From positions 119,009 to 183,008 of the forward strand of contig NZ_JACIGJ010000008.1 in the NCBI RefSeq assembly GCF_014197855.1: a DNA stretch of 64,000 nt, written 5' to 3'. Position 1 is the first letter of the stretch. Every line of letters begins with the position of its first letter. Under the pieces are notes generated by a model. The model made no database searches and was not told the origin of the DNA. It saw only the letters and a list, made by a program, of their open reading frames with translations. Source of the DNA: Roseospira marina. GTDB taxonomy: Bacteria > Pseudomonadota > Alphaproteobacteria > Rhodospirillales > Rhodospirillaceae. The translations under genes and the position numbers were made by a program. Below, in pieces: positions 55,082 to 63,848 of this stretch.

Positions 55082-56497
55082 TTACACTCCCAACTCGGCG
55101 GACAGCGCGACCAGCGCGTCGGTCAGCGGATCCATAATCTCGTCGATCTGGTCCTCGGTCAGGATCAGCGGCGGGCACACCATGATGTGGTCCCCGAGAT
55201 AGCCGCCCCGGGTGCGCCGCCAGTAGATGATGAGCCCGCGCTCGTAGGCCAGATCGACCAGTCGGGCGGCGGCCATCTTCTCCGGCGGCAGCGGCGTCAT
55301 GGTCTCCCGGTCGGCGACCAGTTCCACCGCCAGCAGCAGGCCCTTGCCGCGCACGTCGCCGATGAACGGGAAGCGGTCCTTCAGCCCATCCAGCCGGGCT
55401 TTCAACTGGTCCCCGATGCGCGCCGCGTTGCCGGGCAGGTCGCGGCCCACGGTCTCCTGCAACACCGCCAGCCCGGCGGCGCAGGCCAGCGGATTGCCGG
55501 CGTAGGTGTAGCCGTGGATGAACCCGCCGTGCTCCATCACCGGCTCGACCAGCCGGTCCGGCGCCACCAGCGCCCCCAAAGGCGCATAGCCGGCGGCAAA
55601 ACCCTTGGACAGCGCGATCAGGTCCGGCGTGATGCCCCAGTGCTCGGCGGCCAGAAAGCGCCCGGTGCGCCCGGCTCCGGTCATCACCTCGTCGTAGATC
55701 AGCAGCACCCCGTAGGCGTCGCAGATCTCGCGCACACGCGGATAGTAGCTGTCGGGCGCCACCAACGCCCCGGTGGAGGCCCCGCCGACCGGTTCCATGA
55801 TGAAGGCCAGCACGGTCTCCGGCCCCTGGCGCAGAATCTCCGCCTCCAGCATGTCGGCGTAGCGGCGGCCGCGCTCCTCCATCGTCAGGCTGTCGCGGTC
55901 GAGGTAGCAGGTCGGCGCCGGGATCTTCGGCATCTCGTGCATCATGGGCGCGAACGGCGCCGTCATCGAGGCGGTGCCGGTCACCGCCAGCGCCCCGAAG
56001 GTCGCCCCGTGATAGCTGGGATAGCGCGAAATCACCTTGAAGCGGCTCGCCTGCCCCACCGCCAGCGCGTACTGGCGGGCCAGTTTCAGGGCACTTTCCA
56101 CCGCCTCCGACCCGCCGGAGACGAAGAACACGCGGTCCAGGCCCGTCGGACACAGGTCGGCGACGAAGCGGGCCAGGTTCTCGGCCGGCGCGTTCTCGAA
56201 ATGCAGGCGGTAGCCGAAGGTCGACTTCTCCATCTGCGCCCGCATGGCGTTCAGCACCACCGGGTCCGAATGGCCGATGTTGCTGACCATGGCACCGGAG
56301 GAGCCGTCCAGGTACCGCTTGCCGGTCACGTCCCACATGTGGACGCCACTGGCGCGGTCGAGCATCGGGCGGCGCTGGCGCGACTGGTAGAACAGGTGGG
56401 AGCGGGCGAGCCCGTCGGTGTCCACCTCGGGCAGGGCAAAGGCGTAGGAGGCCGGGGCCTCCGGAATCACGCAATCGGTCGTGTGTACGGGTTCCAT
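55082..56497 (-). CDS. class III PLP aminotransferase
   Basis: A 471-residue fold-type I aminotransferase of the omega-amino acid or polyamine type. IYDEVMTGAGRTGRFLAAE and LIALSKGFAAGYAPLGALVA (PLP lysine) are the class III signatures; the first region has GVHMWDVTGKRYLDGSSGAM. The start at 56497 has a GAGG nine bases upstream; an upstream Arg-rich extension is unlikely. It lies directly before the BKACE gene and is part of the catabolic operon. A likely job is to turn a terminal amine into an aldehyde or a beta-amino acid into a beta-keto acid, the substrate for BKACE. Confidence 0.85.
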   Translation of the reverse strand: MEPVHTTDCVIPEAPASYAFALPEVDTDGLARSHLFYQSRQRRPMLDRASGVHMWDVTGKRYLDGSSGAMVSNIGHSDPVVLNAMRAQMEKSTFGYRLHFENAPAENLARFVADLCPTGLDRVFFVSGGSEAVESALKLARQYALAVGQASRFKVISRYPSYHGATFGALAVTGTASMTAPFAPMMHEMPKIPAPTCYLDRDSLTMEERGRRYADMLEAEILRQGPETVLAFIMEPVGGASTGALVAPDSYYPRVREICDAYGVLLIYDEVMTGAGRTGRFLAAEHWGITPDLIALSKGFAAGYAPLGALVAPDRLVEPVMEHGGFIHGYTYAGNPLACAAGLAVLQETVGRDLPGNAARIGDQLKARLDGLKDRFPFIGDVRGKGLLLAVELVADRETMTPLPPEKMAAARLVDLAYERGLIIYWRRTRGGYLGDHIMVCPPLILTEDQIDEIMDPLTDALVALSAELGV

Positions 56498-56581
56498 GGC
56501 AACGACCCTCGGAACGGCCGCCGGGCGCCGATGCAACACGGCCGGTCCGGCGACGGGGAAAACGACATCAGGAGTAGGCGG

Positions 56582-56660
56582 GCGGCCCCCAGAGCGGCCC
56601 CCAATGCGGCCCCCAGGGCGGCCCCCAAGGTGGCCCCCAAGGTGGCCCCCAAGGTGGCCA
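56582..56660. repeat. 12-bp tandem repeat, six copies plus part of a seventh
   Basis: The unit GCGGCCCCCA followed by two variable bases (GA, AT, GG, AG) repeats from 56582 to 56653; the last full units read GTGGCCCCCAAG, and a part-unit ends at 56660. It lies between potA-like and aminotransferase genes of the same operon and is transcribed with them. Confidence 0.85.
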
Positions 56661-56756
56661 TTGCGTTTCCTCGCCCATCGCGCGCGCCAACCGACCGGTC
56701 GCGTCCCTGTCCATGCCCGTCAGCCTCCGTCACCCTCGGTCCATCGCTCACCGCGC

Positions 56757-57908
56757 TTATGCGTCGGCCCCACCGTCCAACAGCACGCAGTCATCGCCCC
56801 GCACCCGGATCCAGACCTCGGCACCCTCCGGGAACGGCACGCGGTCGATCGGGTTGATCGCTTGCAGATCAACGTCCGCGCCCGGATCGCCCGCCTCGCC
56901 GATCGTGGTCAGGAAGTAGCGGGCGCTCTGGCCCAGATAGTCCACGGTGCGCACCCGCGCGCGCATAAGGCTGGTGCCCGGCGCAGGGTCGTGGCGCTCC
57001 GCCAGCAGCAGGCGCTCCGCCCGCAGCACCAGCCGTACCCGCTCACCCTCCGGCCGGCCAGCGCGATCGCGGGTGTGGCACAGGATGGTGGCGCCCGCGT
57101 CGGTGACGACCTTGACGAAACCGCCCTCCTCGCCCGCCACCCGGCCCGGAAGGATGTTGGAATGGCCCAGGAAGTCGGCGACGAAGGCGGAGGCCGGTTC
57201 GTTGTACACCTGCTCCGGCGGCCCGACCTGCTCCACCCAGCCGGCGTTCATGACCACCAGGGTGTCGGACATGGCCAGCGCCTCGGACTGGTCGTGGGTC
57301 ACGAACACGGTCGCGATGCCCAGTTCGCGCTGGATGCGCTTCAACTCGACGCGCATTTCCTCGCGCAGGTTGGCGTCCAGCGCCGACAGCGGTTCGTCGA
57401 GCAGCAGCACGTCCGGCTGGATGACGATGGCGCGCGCCAGGGCGATGCGCTGTTGCTGGCCGCCGGAGAGTTGGTTCGGCCGCCGGTCCTCCGCATGGGG
57501 CAACTGCACCAGCCGCAGCGCGTCCTTGACGCGGGTCTTGACCTCGTCGCGTGAGACGTCGCGGTACTTCAGGCCGAACGCCACGTTGTCGAACACGCTC
57601 TTGTGCGGAAACAGGGCGTAATTCTGGAACACGAGGCCCAGGTTGCGCTTGTGGATCGGCACCTCGGTGACGGAGCGGCCCTTGATGCGGATATCGCCCT
57701 CGCTCGGCGACAGCAGGCCGGCGATCATGCGCAGGGTGGTCGTCTTGCCGCAGCCGGACGGCCCCAGCAGGGTGACGAACGCCCCCTCCGGCACCGTCAG
57801 GTCCGTCTTGCGCACCGCGACGAAGTCGGCGAAGCGCTTTTCGACGGCGTGCAGTTCGACGGCGTTCGCAGTGGTGCCCTGGGAGGTGCTCTGGGGAGCG
57901 GTGCTCAT
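56757..57908 (-). CDS. ABC transporter ATP-binding protein (PotA-like)
   Basis: A 383-residue ATPase. Walker A is LLGPSGCGKTTTLRM, the signature is NQLSGGQQQRIALARAI, Walker B is VLLLDEPLSALD and the switch His is in VFVTHDQSEAL. The C-terminal TOBE-type domain (LPGRVAGEEGGFVKVV, then VRLVLRAERLLLAE) is typical of polyamine or Fe3+/thiosulfate-type importers. With the binding protein and two permeases upstream it forms an importer of the spermidine/putrescine class. The ATG at 57908 lacks a clear ribosome site; a start at 57935 is possible. Confidence 0.9.
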   Translation of the reverse strand: MSTAPQSTSQGTTANAVELHAVEKRFADFVAVRKTDLTVPEGAFVTLLGPSGCGKTTTLRMIAGLLSPSEGDIRIKGRSVTEVPIHKRNLGLVFQNYALFPHKSVFDNVAFGLKYRDVSRDEVKTRVKDALRLVQLPHAEDRRPNQLSGGQQQRIALARAIVIQPDVLLLDEPLSALDANLREEMRVELKRIQRELGIATVFVTHDQSEALAMSDTLVVMNAGWVEQVGPPEQVYNEPASAFVADFLGHSNILPGRVAGEEGGFVKVVTDAGATILCHTRDRAGRPEGERVRLVLRAERLLLAERHDPAPGTSLMRARVRTVDYLGQSARYFLTTIGEAGDPGADVDLQAINPIDRVPFPEGAEVWIRVRGDDCVLLDGGADA

Positions 57909-57972
57909 AAGCGGCGTATCCGTTCGTTCGTGCATGCGAAAGGTTATGTCCCAGCGTCGCGCCGACCGGCCG

Positions 57973-57994
57973 CCCTCCCCTGGAGAGGGGAGGG
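57973..57994. repeat. 9-bp inverted repeat of GC-rich intergenic element
   Basis: CCCTCCCCT and AGGGGAGGG flank GGAG. It pairs with a second perfect palindrome 60 bases further on. The same CCTCCCC-type composition is found in gaps elsewhere in the window (63876-63917), so this looks like a dispersed intergenic repeat. Confidence 0.6.
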
Positions 57995-58054
57995 ATGGGG
58001 TGGGGTTGACCCGGACGTCGCCACCGGCGCGACGCCAACGCGCCCCCCACCCAA

Positions 58055-58076
58055 CCTCCCCCCAATTGGGGGGAGG
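58055..58076. repeat. 22-bp perfect palindrome
   Basis: CCTCCCCCCAA and TTGGGGGGAGG meet with no spacer, giving a perfect 22-bp palindrome just upstream of the binding-protein stop. It may serve as a transcription attenuator between transporter genes. Confidence 0.7.
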
Positions 58077-58123
58077 AGCCGAGCGGCCCGCTCCGATCCA
58101 AAAACAGCCGGAGGGATGTCGGC

Positions 58124-59278
58124 TCAGTACCCCTTCTGCACGCGGCCGAAGGTCTTGGACCACTCCGCCTCGTGGCTGTTCCAGTACACGGGATCGAAGA
58201 AGTTCAGGGAGTCCAGCGTACCGGTCGGGTCGAACGACGGCAGGACCGGGACCTCCTCACCCAAATCGACCTTGGTCGGGTCCAGCGCCGGCGGGTAGTT
58301 CTGGCCCTCGGCGACCGCGATGGACACCTCCGGCTCCAGCATGAAGTTCAGCAGCTCCTCGCAGGCGGCCATGGGGCTGCCCTTGATGACGAACAGGCAT
58401 TCCTGCCACGCCAGACCGCCGGGCGGATCCAGATAGCCGATGTCGTGGCCCTGGTCCTGCAACGCCTTGACGCGGCCGGACCACGCCTCGGTCACGTAGA
58501 TCTCTTCCTCCGCCAGCAGGCTCATCAGCTCGGCGCCGGAGGTCCAGTACTTCAGCAGCAGGTCGCGGTGCTCGCGCAGAGTGTCCCAGACGGCGTCCAT
58601 GTCCTCGATGCCGTTCGGGTCCTGACCGGTCTGGAGCGCGGCGTACCAAATACGGGTCTTCCACTCGCCCCAACCGCCGACCTTGCCCTTGAACTCGGGC
58701 TTGAGCAGCAGCTTGGCGCCCAGCTCCTTGGCTTCGTCGTCGCTGACGTGCTTGCGGTTATAGGCGATGCCCGTGGTGCCGTAGTCGTAGGGCACGGCCG
58801 ACAGCGTCCCGCCGGTCAGCGGGCGGAAGGCGTCCATCAGCGCCGTGATCACCAGCTTCAGGTTCGGGATGTTGTCTTCGTTCAGGGTCGTGGACAGATC
58901 AAGGTTATGATAGCGCGCGTAGTCGAACACGCCCGACAAATGGGCGACGTTGAACTCGCCCGGCTGGCTGGCCCGCACGCGGGCGAGGTATTCGTCGGCC
59001 CCGCCGAAGGTGCCGTCTACGACCTCGATCCCGGTCTTGGCGGTGTAGGGCTGGAAGGCGTACTCCCGGAACGCCTCGGAGACGATGCCGCCCCAGCCGT
59101 CGAACCGCACCTGATCGGGCGTCGCCGCGCGCGCCCGACGCGACAGCGCAGCCATCGGCCCGCCGACCAGCCCGGCCGACAGGCCGGCCGCGCCCAGCAG
59201 GGTCAGGAAACCGCGGCGGTCGATGTCGCCATTGCGGTAACGCTCCAGCAGGCGCTGGTACCGGGTGGTGTCATCCAT
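58124..59278 (-). CDS. extracellular solute-binding protein, polyamine type (PotD-like)
   Basis: A 384-residue periplasmic binding protein. The N-terminus has DRRGFLTLLGAAG, a twin-arginine-type signal, followed by a second hydrophobic stretch and AALSRRARAATP. The mature protein matches PotD-like binders (RFDGWGGIVSEAFREYAFQPY and TGTLSAVPYDYGTTGIAYN). It lies between the ATPase and permeases in the operon. Length is normal. Ligand is unknown, but polyamines or similar amines fit the neighbouring enzymes. Confidence 0.85.
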   Translation of the reverse strand: MDDTTRYQRLLERYRNGDIDRRGFLTLLGAAGLSAGLVGGPMAALSRRARAATPDQVRFDGWGGIVSEAFREYAFQPYTAKTGIEVVDGTFGGADEYLARVRASQPGEFNVAHLSGVFDYARYHNLDLSTTLNEDNIPNLKLVITALMDAFRPLTGGTLSAVPYDYGTTGIAYNRKHVSDDEAKELGAKLLLKPEFKGKVGGWGEWKTRIWYAALQTGQDPNGIEDMDAVWDTLREHRDLLLKYWTSGAELMSLLAEEEIYVTEAWSGRVKALQDQGHDIGYLDPPGGLAWQECLFVIKGSPMAACEELLNFMLEPEVSIAVAEGQNYPPALDPTKVDLGEEVPVLPSFDPTGTLDSLNFFDPVYWNSHEAEWSKTFGRVQKGY

Positions 59279-59332
59279 GTCTCGTCTCCTTGCGGTGGAA
59301 CGGATCGTGGTGGGTGTCTCGTCGTTTGGGGT

Positions 59333-60130
59333 TCAGCGCGCGCCGGACAGGTGCGCGGCCACCCGTCGCGCCAGGGCCGCGCCCAGCAGCGGCAGGGCCA
59401 CGGTGAAGACCACCATGACCGTGCCCAGCGCGTTGATCTCCGGACTGATGGAGTTGCGCAGCATCGCGAAAATCTGGGTCGGCACGGTTTCCACCCCGCC
59501 GGGCTTCCAGAACAGCGTGCCGGTGATGTCGTCGAAGGACATGGTGAACGAAAACAGCATGCCCGCCATCACCGCCGGCAGCATCAGGGGCAGCGTCACG
59601 TGCCGGAACGTCTCGAACGCATTGGCCCCCAGGCTCATGGCGGCCTCCTCGTACTCCCGGCGGATGCCGACCAGCCGGGCCTGCACCACCAGCACCACGA
59701 ACGGCAGGGTGAAGATGACGTGGCCCATCAGCAGCAGGAAGAAGCTGCGCGGCACGTCCAGGGCGCGCAGGAACAGCAGCAGGGCGACGGCCAGCACGAC
59801 CTCCGGCACCAGGATGGGCGCGATCAGCGCCGTCGAGATCAGGCGCTTGCCCGGGAAATCGTAGCGCACCATCGCCAGCGCCGCGAGCACGCCCATGGTG
59901 GTCGAGATCACGCTGGTCAGCAGGCCGAGCACGATCGACGTCTGAAAGGCGCGCACGATGGCGTCGTTCTCGATCAGCGCCACGAACCAGCGCAGCGACA
60001 GCCCCTCCAGCGGGAAGCTGCCGAACTGGTTGGCGTTGAACGCCAGCAGCATGACCACCGCGACCGGCGCGAACATGAAGATGTAGACCAGGATGGTGCC
60101 CAGGCGGATGGCGTTCCAGGCAAGGCTCAT
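59333..60130 (-). CDS. ABC transporter permease (PotC-like)
   Basis: A 265-residue inner-membrane permease with about six membrane helices (the first AIRLGTILVYIFMFAPVAVV). The EAA-loop lies in RLVGIRREYEEAAMSLGANA and the following TFRHVTLPLMLPAV, the motif that contacts the ATPase. It is the second permease of the importer. A 24-base gap separates it from the PotB-like gene. Confidence 0.9.
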   Translation of the reverse strand: MSLAWNAIRLGTILVYIFMFAPVAVVMLLAFNANQFGSFPLEGLSLRWFVALIENDAIVRAFQTSIVLGLLTSVISTTMGVLAALAMVRYDFPGKRLISTALIAPILVPEVVLAVALLLFLRALDVPRSFFLLLMGHVIFTLPFVVLVVQARLVGIRREYEEAAMSLGANAFETFRHVTLPLMLPAVMAGMLFSFTMSFDDITGTLFWKPGGVETVPTQIFAMLRNSISPEINALGTVMVVFTVALPLLGAALARRVAAHLSGAR

Positions 60131-60154
60131 GACGCGGTTCCCCTCCCCATCCGG

Positions 60155-61036
60155 CTAACGGAAGCTCTTGGCGATCTGGTCGATGCCGAGGAAGCGGCTG
60201 TAGACCATCACCAGGGTGCCCAGCAGCGCCAGCAGCAGCAGCGACAGCGCCGAGCCGAGCGGCCAGTTGAGCTGGGTGACGATGGCCTCGTAGACCAGAT
60301 TGGCGAACATCGCGTTGCGCGGCCCGCCCAGGACCATCGGCGTAATGTAGGTCCCCGCCCCCAGCACGAAGCACAGCAGCCCCCCCGCCGCCAGCCCCGG
60401 CACGGACAGCGGCAGCGTGACCTCGCGGAACGCCTGCCAGCCGGTGCAGCCGAGCGAGCGCGCGGCGTCGGTCAGGCTGCGGTCGATGCCGTCCAGGCTG
60501 ACGTAGATGTTCAGGATCATGAACGGCAGCAGGAAATGGACCAGGCCCAGGATCACCGTGGCCTCGTTGTAGAGCATCTGGATCGGCTCGGAGATGATCC
60601 CCAGCGCCATCAGCGTGCTGTTCACCGCGCCGGAGACCCCCAGGATGTTGATCCAGGACATGGTGCGGATGATGTAGCTGACCCAGAACGGCAGCATCAG
60701 CAGCAGCAGAAGCAGCGCCTTATGCCGGGTCGAGGTGTAGGCGATGAAATACGCGGGAATGTAGCCGACGAGCGCGCACACCAGCGTGGACAGGGCGGCG
60801 ATGCGCAGGGTCTGGAACAGGATGTCGTGATAGAAGCCGTCGGTCAGGACCTCCTGCCAATTGTCCAGGTAGAAGCCCACCTGCTCCGAGCCGACCGCGG
60901 TGCGCAGCCAGAACGAATAGACGACGATGAACACCGTCGGGATGACGAGCAGCAGGAGAACGGACGCCAAAGCCGGCGACAGCAGAAGCCAGGGCCGTCG
61001 GTCGAAACGCTCGTCCTTGGGCTTTGACGCAGCCAT
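60155..61036 (-). CDS. ABC transporter permease (PotB-like)
   Basis: A 293-residue inner-membrane permease. The start at 61036 has AGGAGG seven bases upstream, better than any upstream candidate. Six membrane helices are visible (the first WLLLSPALASVLLLLVIPTV); the EAA-type loop is RSLTDAARSLGCTGWQAFRE and VTLPLSVPGL follows. First gene of the minus-strand operon, facing the divergent LysR gene across 245 bases. Confidence 0.9.
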   Translation of the reverse strand: MAASKPKDERFDRRPWLLLSPALASVLLLLVIPTVFIVVYSFWLRTAVGSEQVGFYLDNWQEVLTDGFYHDILFQTLRIAALSTLVCALVGYIPAYFIAYTSTRHKALLLLLLMLPFWVSYIIRTMSWINILGVSGAVNSTLMALGIISEPIQMLYNEATVILGLVHFLLPFMILNIYVSLDGIDRSLTDAARSLGCTGWQAFREVTLPLSVPGLAAGGLLCFVLGAGTYITPMVLGGPRNAMFANLVYEAIVTQLNWPLGSALSLLLLALLGTLVMVYSRFLGIDQIAKSFR

Positions 61037-61237
61037 GGCGTCGCCTCCTGGGCGCGGAACTGTGGGAGCCGAAGCGGTGGGGCCGGTCGGGTTTGAGACC
61101 GGCTCGGTTGGGGCCTGTCGGGGTCCGGCGATCGCGACGCACCGCGCCACCGGTGGCGGGAGACGGACCACGCCCCTGTCCGACCCGGGCGCTCCGGTGT
61201 TCTATCACGCCCGGCGAATCGACATAGCGCAAATAGA

Positions 61238-61257
61238 TATGCACAATGCAGTGCATA
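61238..61257. promoter_or_regulatory. palindromic operator candidate in the divergent LysR-transporter gap
   Basis: TATGCAC and GTGCATA are perfect seven-base arms around a six-base spacer (AATGCA). It lies 25 bases before the LysR start and ~200 bases from the first permease. The arrangement matches the T-N11-A type of dyad used by LysR-family regulators in divergent promoters. Confidence 0.6.
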
Positions 61258-61281
61258 GACGCCCGCTATGAGGAGTCCCCC

Positions 61282-62322
61282 ATGTCCACGCCGCCGGAGG
61301 CCGGATCCGCCGCCGATCCGGCCCCCCTCCCCGACACGATGCCCGACACGATGCCGGACGGGTTCGTCCGCCGGGAGTTCGACTGGAACCTGCTCCACAC
61401 CTTTGTGGTGATCGTCGAGGAACGCTCCATCACCCGGGCGGCGAACCGGCTGCTGCTGCGCCAGCCCAGCGTCAGCAACGCCCTGAAGCGGCTGGAGGAC
61501 CGTCTCGGCCAGCCGCTGATCGATCGCGCGCCCGGCCGCTTCGAACTGACCGACGCCGGCCGCATTCTGTACCGCGAATGCCAGCACATCTGCGGCGCCA
61601 TCGGCCGTCTGGGGCATCTGATGGCCACCGGCCGGACGGAGGTTTCGGGCCATATCCGCTTGCTGCTGGCCAGCCACGTCGTGTTTCCACCGCTCAACGC
61701 GGTGATGGCGCGGTTCCACGCCGCCCATCCGCTGGTCACCCTGGAGCACGAAGTCGCGCGCTCCGCCGTGGTGGCGCAGAACGTGCTGTCCCGACAGGCC
61801 AGCGCGGGCATCGGCTTGGTCGCTAGCCCCAACCCGCAACTGCGCTATCGGCCGCTGTTCCGGGAGCACTTCGGGTTCTTCTGCGGCCCGTCGCACCGCC
61901 TGTTCGGACGCCGGGATCTGACCGCGGCCGATCTGCGCGACGAACCGTTCGTGTCGTTCAGTACAGACACCCCGACCGACGCCCTGCGCGCCATCGCGCT
62001 GCTGCGGGCGCACCATGGTCTGACCGGGCGGACCGTCGGCACGTCCTCCAACCTGGAGGAGGTCCGGCGCATGATCATCGCCGGCCTGGGCGTGGGGCCG
62101 TTGCCGGTCCATGTGGTGGAGCGTGACGTGCGCGACGGGCTGCTCTGGCGGCTGCCGCCATACGACGATGTCCGAGGGCCGGGCGGCCCGGCGCCCGTCG
62201 ATATTTTCCTGGTGACCAACCCCCGCACCACCCTGTCGCAGGCGGAACGGCTGTTCCTGACCATGCTCAACGCGCACGCCGATACCGCGCCTGGCGGCTT
62301 TTTTGTCTACCCTGCGCCCTGA
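61282..62322 (+). CDS. LysR-family regulator of the catabolic locus
   Basis: A 346-residue LysR protein with a GAGGAG ribosome site. The winged helix is NLLHTFVVIVEERSITRAANR, then QPSVSNALKRLEDRLGQPLI; the effector domain follows (VSGHIRLLLASHVVFPPLN and SLEEVRRMIIAGLGVGPLP-like). The N-terminus carries an extra ~40-residue Asp/Pro-rich part (DPAPLPDTMPDTMPDGF). It is divergent from the transporter operon and immediately before the isochorismatase and BKACE genes, so it probably controls the locus on both sides. Confidence 0.85.
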   Translation: MSTPPEAGSAADPAPLPDTMPDTMPDGFVRREFDWNLLHTFVVIVEERSITRAANRLLLRQPSVSNALKRLEDRLGQPLIDRAPGRFELTDAGRILYRECQHICGAIGRLGHLMATGRTEVSGHIRLLLASHVVFPPLNAVMARFHAAHPLVTLEHEVARSAVVAQNVLSRQASAGIGLVASPNPQLRYRPLFREHFGFFCGPSHRLFGRRDLTAADLRDEPFVSFSTDTPTDALRAIALLRAHHGLTGRTVGTSSNLEEVRRMIIAGLGVGPLPVHVVERDVRDGLLWRLPPYDDVRGPGGPAPVDIFLVTNPRTTLSQAERLFLTMLNAHADTAPGGFFVYPAP

Positions 62323-62353
62323 GCCCTCATACCCCTGCCAAGGAGACCGCCCC

Positions 62354-62896
62354 ATGCTGATCGACGCCGCCCGCTCCCTTCTGGTCATCATCGACATCCA
62401 GGAGCGTCTATGCCCCGTGATGGACGACCCGCGCCGGGTGCTGTTCAACGCCGCGCGCCTGCTGAAGGGCGCCACGCTGCTGGACGTGCCCGTGATCTGC
62501 ACGGAGCAGTACCCGACCGGCCTCGGCCCCACCATGATCGACGTGCGCGAGTTGCTGCCCGAGGGCGCGGTGATCGAAAAAACCAGCTTCGGCTCGATGG
62601 GGGAGGCCGCGTTCCGCGACGCACTGGAGCGCACCGGCCGCGATCAGGTCGTGCTGCTGGGCACCGAGGCCCACGTCTGTGTGCTGCAAACCGCGCTGGG
62701 CCTGCGGGAGGCCGGCATGCCGGTCTTCGTGGTCGAGGACGCCTGCGGCTCCCGCCGGCCGGAAAGCGAGCGCGCCGCCATGGCCCGCGCCCGCGACGCC
62801 GGCTGTGGCGTGGTGACCACAGAGATGGTGCTGTTCGAGTGGCTGGCCGACAAGAGCCACCCGGCCTTCAAGCAGATCATGGCGCTTGTTCGGTAA
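62354..62896 (+). CDS. isochorismatase-family cysteine hydrolase
   Basis: A 180-residue hydrolase with an AGGAG ribosome site. LLVIIDIQERLCPVMDD carries the catalytic Asp, VIEKTSFGSMGEAAFRDAL includes the lysine region and LLGTEAHVCVLQTALGLREA the nucleophilic cysteine, in the usual order of nicotinamidase/isochorismatase-like enzymes. It hydrolyses small amides or enol ethers. Its place between the LysR and BKACE genes suggests it hydrolyses an amide in the same pathway. Confidence 0.85.
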   Translation: MLIDAARSLLVIIDIQERLCPVMDDPRRVLFNAARLLKGATLLDVPVICTEQYPTGLGPTMIDVRELLPEGAVIEKTSFGSMGEAAFRDALERTGRDQVVLLGTEAHVCVLQTALGLREAGMPVFVVEDACGSRRPESERAAMARARDAGCGVVTTEMVLFEWLADKSHPAFKQIMALVR

Positions 62897-63014
62897 AAGC
62901 GGGCGGGAACGGCGTGCACGCTCCGGCGCCACCGCGTATGATCCAACTGTGCCATGAACCGCCACAGATCATCCGCTTGGTTCAGCCGTCCCGTCCCACC
63001 GGAGCGCCGCCGCC

Positions 63015-63848
63015 ATGACCACGCCCTGCATCATCACCGTCGCCATCACGGGGTCGGTTCCGACCAAGGCCGACAACCCGGCCGTGCCGGTCACGGTGAG
63101 CGAGCAGGTGGAGTCGACCCACGCGGCGTTCGAGGCCGGGGCGTCCCTGGCCCATCTGCACGTACGCAACGACGACGGCTCGACCACGTCCGACCCGGAC
63201 CGGTTCGCCCGCCTCATCGAGGGCATCCGCGCCCACTGTCCGGGGATGATCGTGCAGGTCTCGACCGGGGGGCGCTCCGGCACGGGGGAGGAGCGCGGCG
63301 GCATGATCCCGCTGAAGCCCGACATGGCGTCGCTGTCGACGGGATCGTGCAACTTCCCGACCCGCGTCTACGAGAACGCGCCGACCTTCATCGACTGGCT
63401 GGCGGAGCGGATGAAGGCGCACGCCGTCAAGCCGGAGATCGAGATCTTCGATCTGGCCATGCTGTTCAAGGCGGTGGACATGGCCGGGGACGGCCGCATC
63501 GTCGCCCCGCTGCACGTGCAGTTCGTCATGGGGGTCAAGAACGCGGTGCCGGTGGACCGCGAGACGTTCGAGTTCTATGTCCGCACGCTGCGGCGGCTGG
63601 CGCCGGACGCCACCTGGACCGGGGCCGGCATCGGCCGGCACCAGCTCACCCTGCACCACTGGTCCCTGGAACTGGGCGGACACCTCCGCACCGGCCTGGA
63701 AGACAACGTGCGGATGGACAAGGACACGCTGGCGCCGTCGAACGCCGCCCTGGTGGCCCGGGCGGCGGCCCTGTGCGCCGACTACGACCGCCACCCCGCC
63801 AGCCCGGCCGAAGCGCGGGCGCTTTTGACGTTGCCGGCGGCGGCCTGA
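63015..63848 (+). CDS. BKACE-family beta-keto acid cleavage enzyme, copy 2
   Basis: A 277-residue second BKACE protein. IITVAITGSVPTKADNPAVP and SLAHLHVRNDDGSTTSDPDR are the zinc-site motifs; WTGAGIGRHQLTLHHWSLEL and LRTGLEDNVRMDKDTLAP match the C-terminal signature. It differs clearly from copy 1, so the two probably act on different beta-keto acids. It is the last gene of the plus-strand group led by LysR. The annotation is by family only. Confidence 0.85.
   Translation: MTTPCIITVAITGSVPTKADNPAVPVTVSEQVESTHAAFEAGASLAHLHVRNDDGSTTSDPDRFARLIEGIRAHCPGMIVQVSTGGRSGTGEERGGMIPLKPDMASLSTGSCNFPTRVYENAPTFIDWLAERMKAHAVKPEIEIFDLAMLFKAVDMAGDGRIVAPLHVQFVMGVKNAVPVDRETFEFYVRTLRRLAPDATWTGAGIGRHQLTLHHWSLELGGHLRTGLEDNVRMDKDTLAPSNAALVARAAALCADYDRHPASPAEARALLTLPAAA

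Noticed and set aside
56467..56751. Minus-strand frame with ATLGATLGAALG-like repeats
   Set aside because: The repeats are just the translation of the 12-bp tandem array, and the frame overlaps the aminotransferase start.
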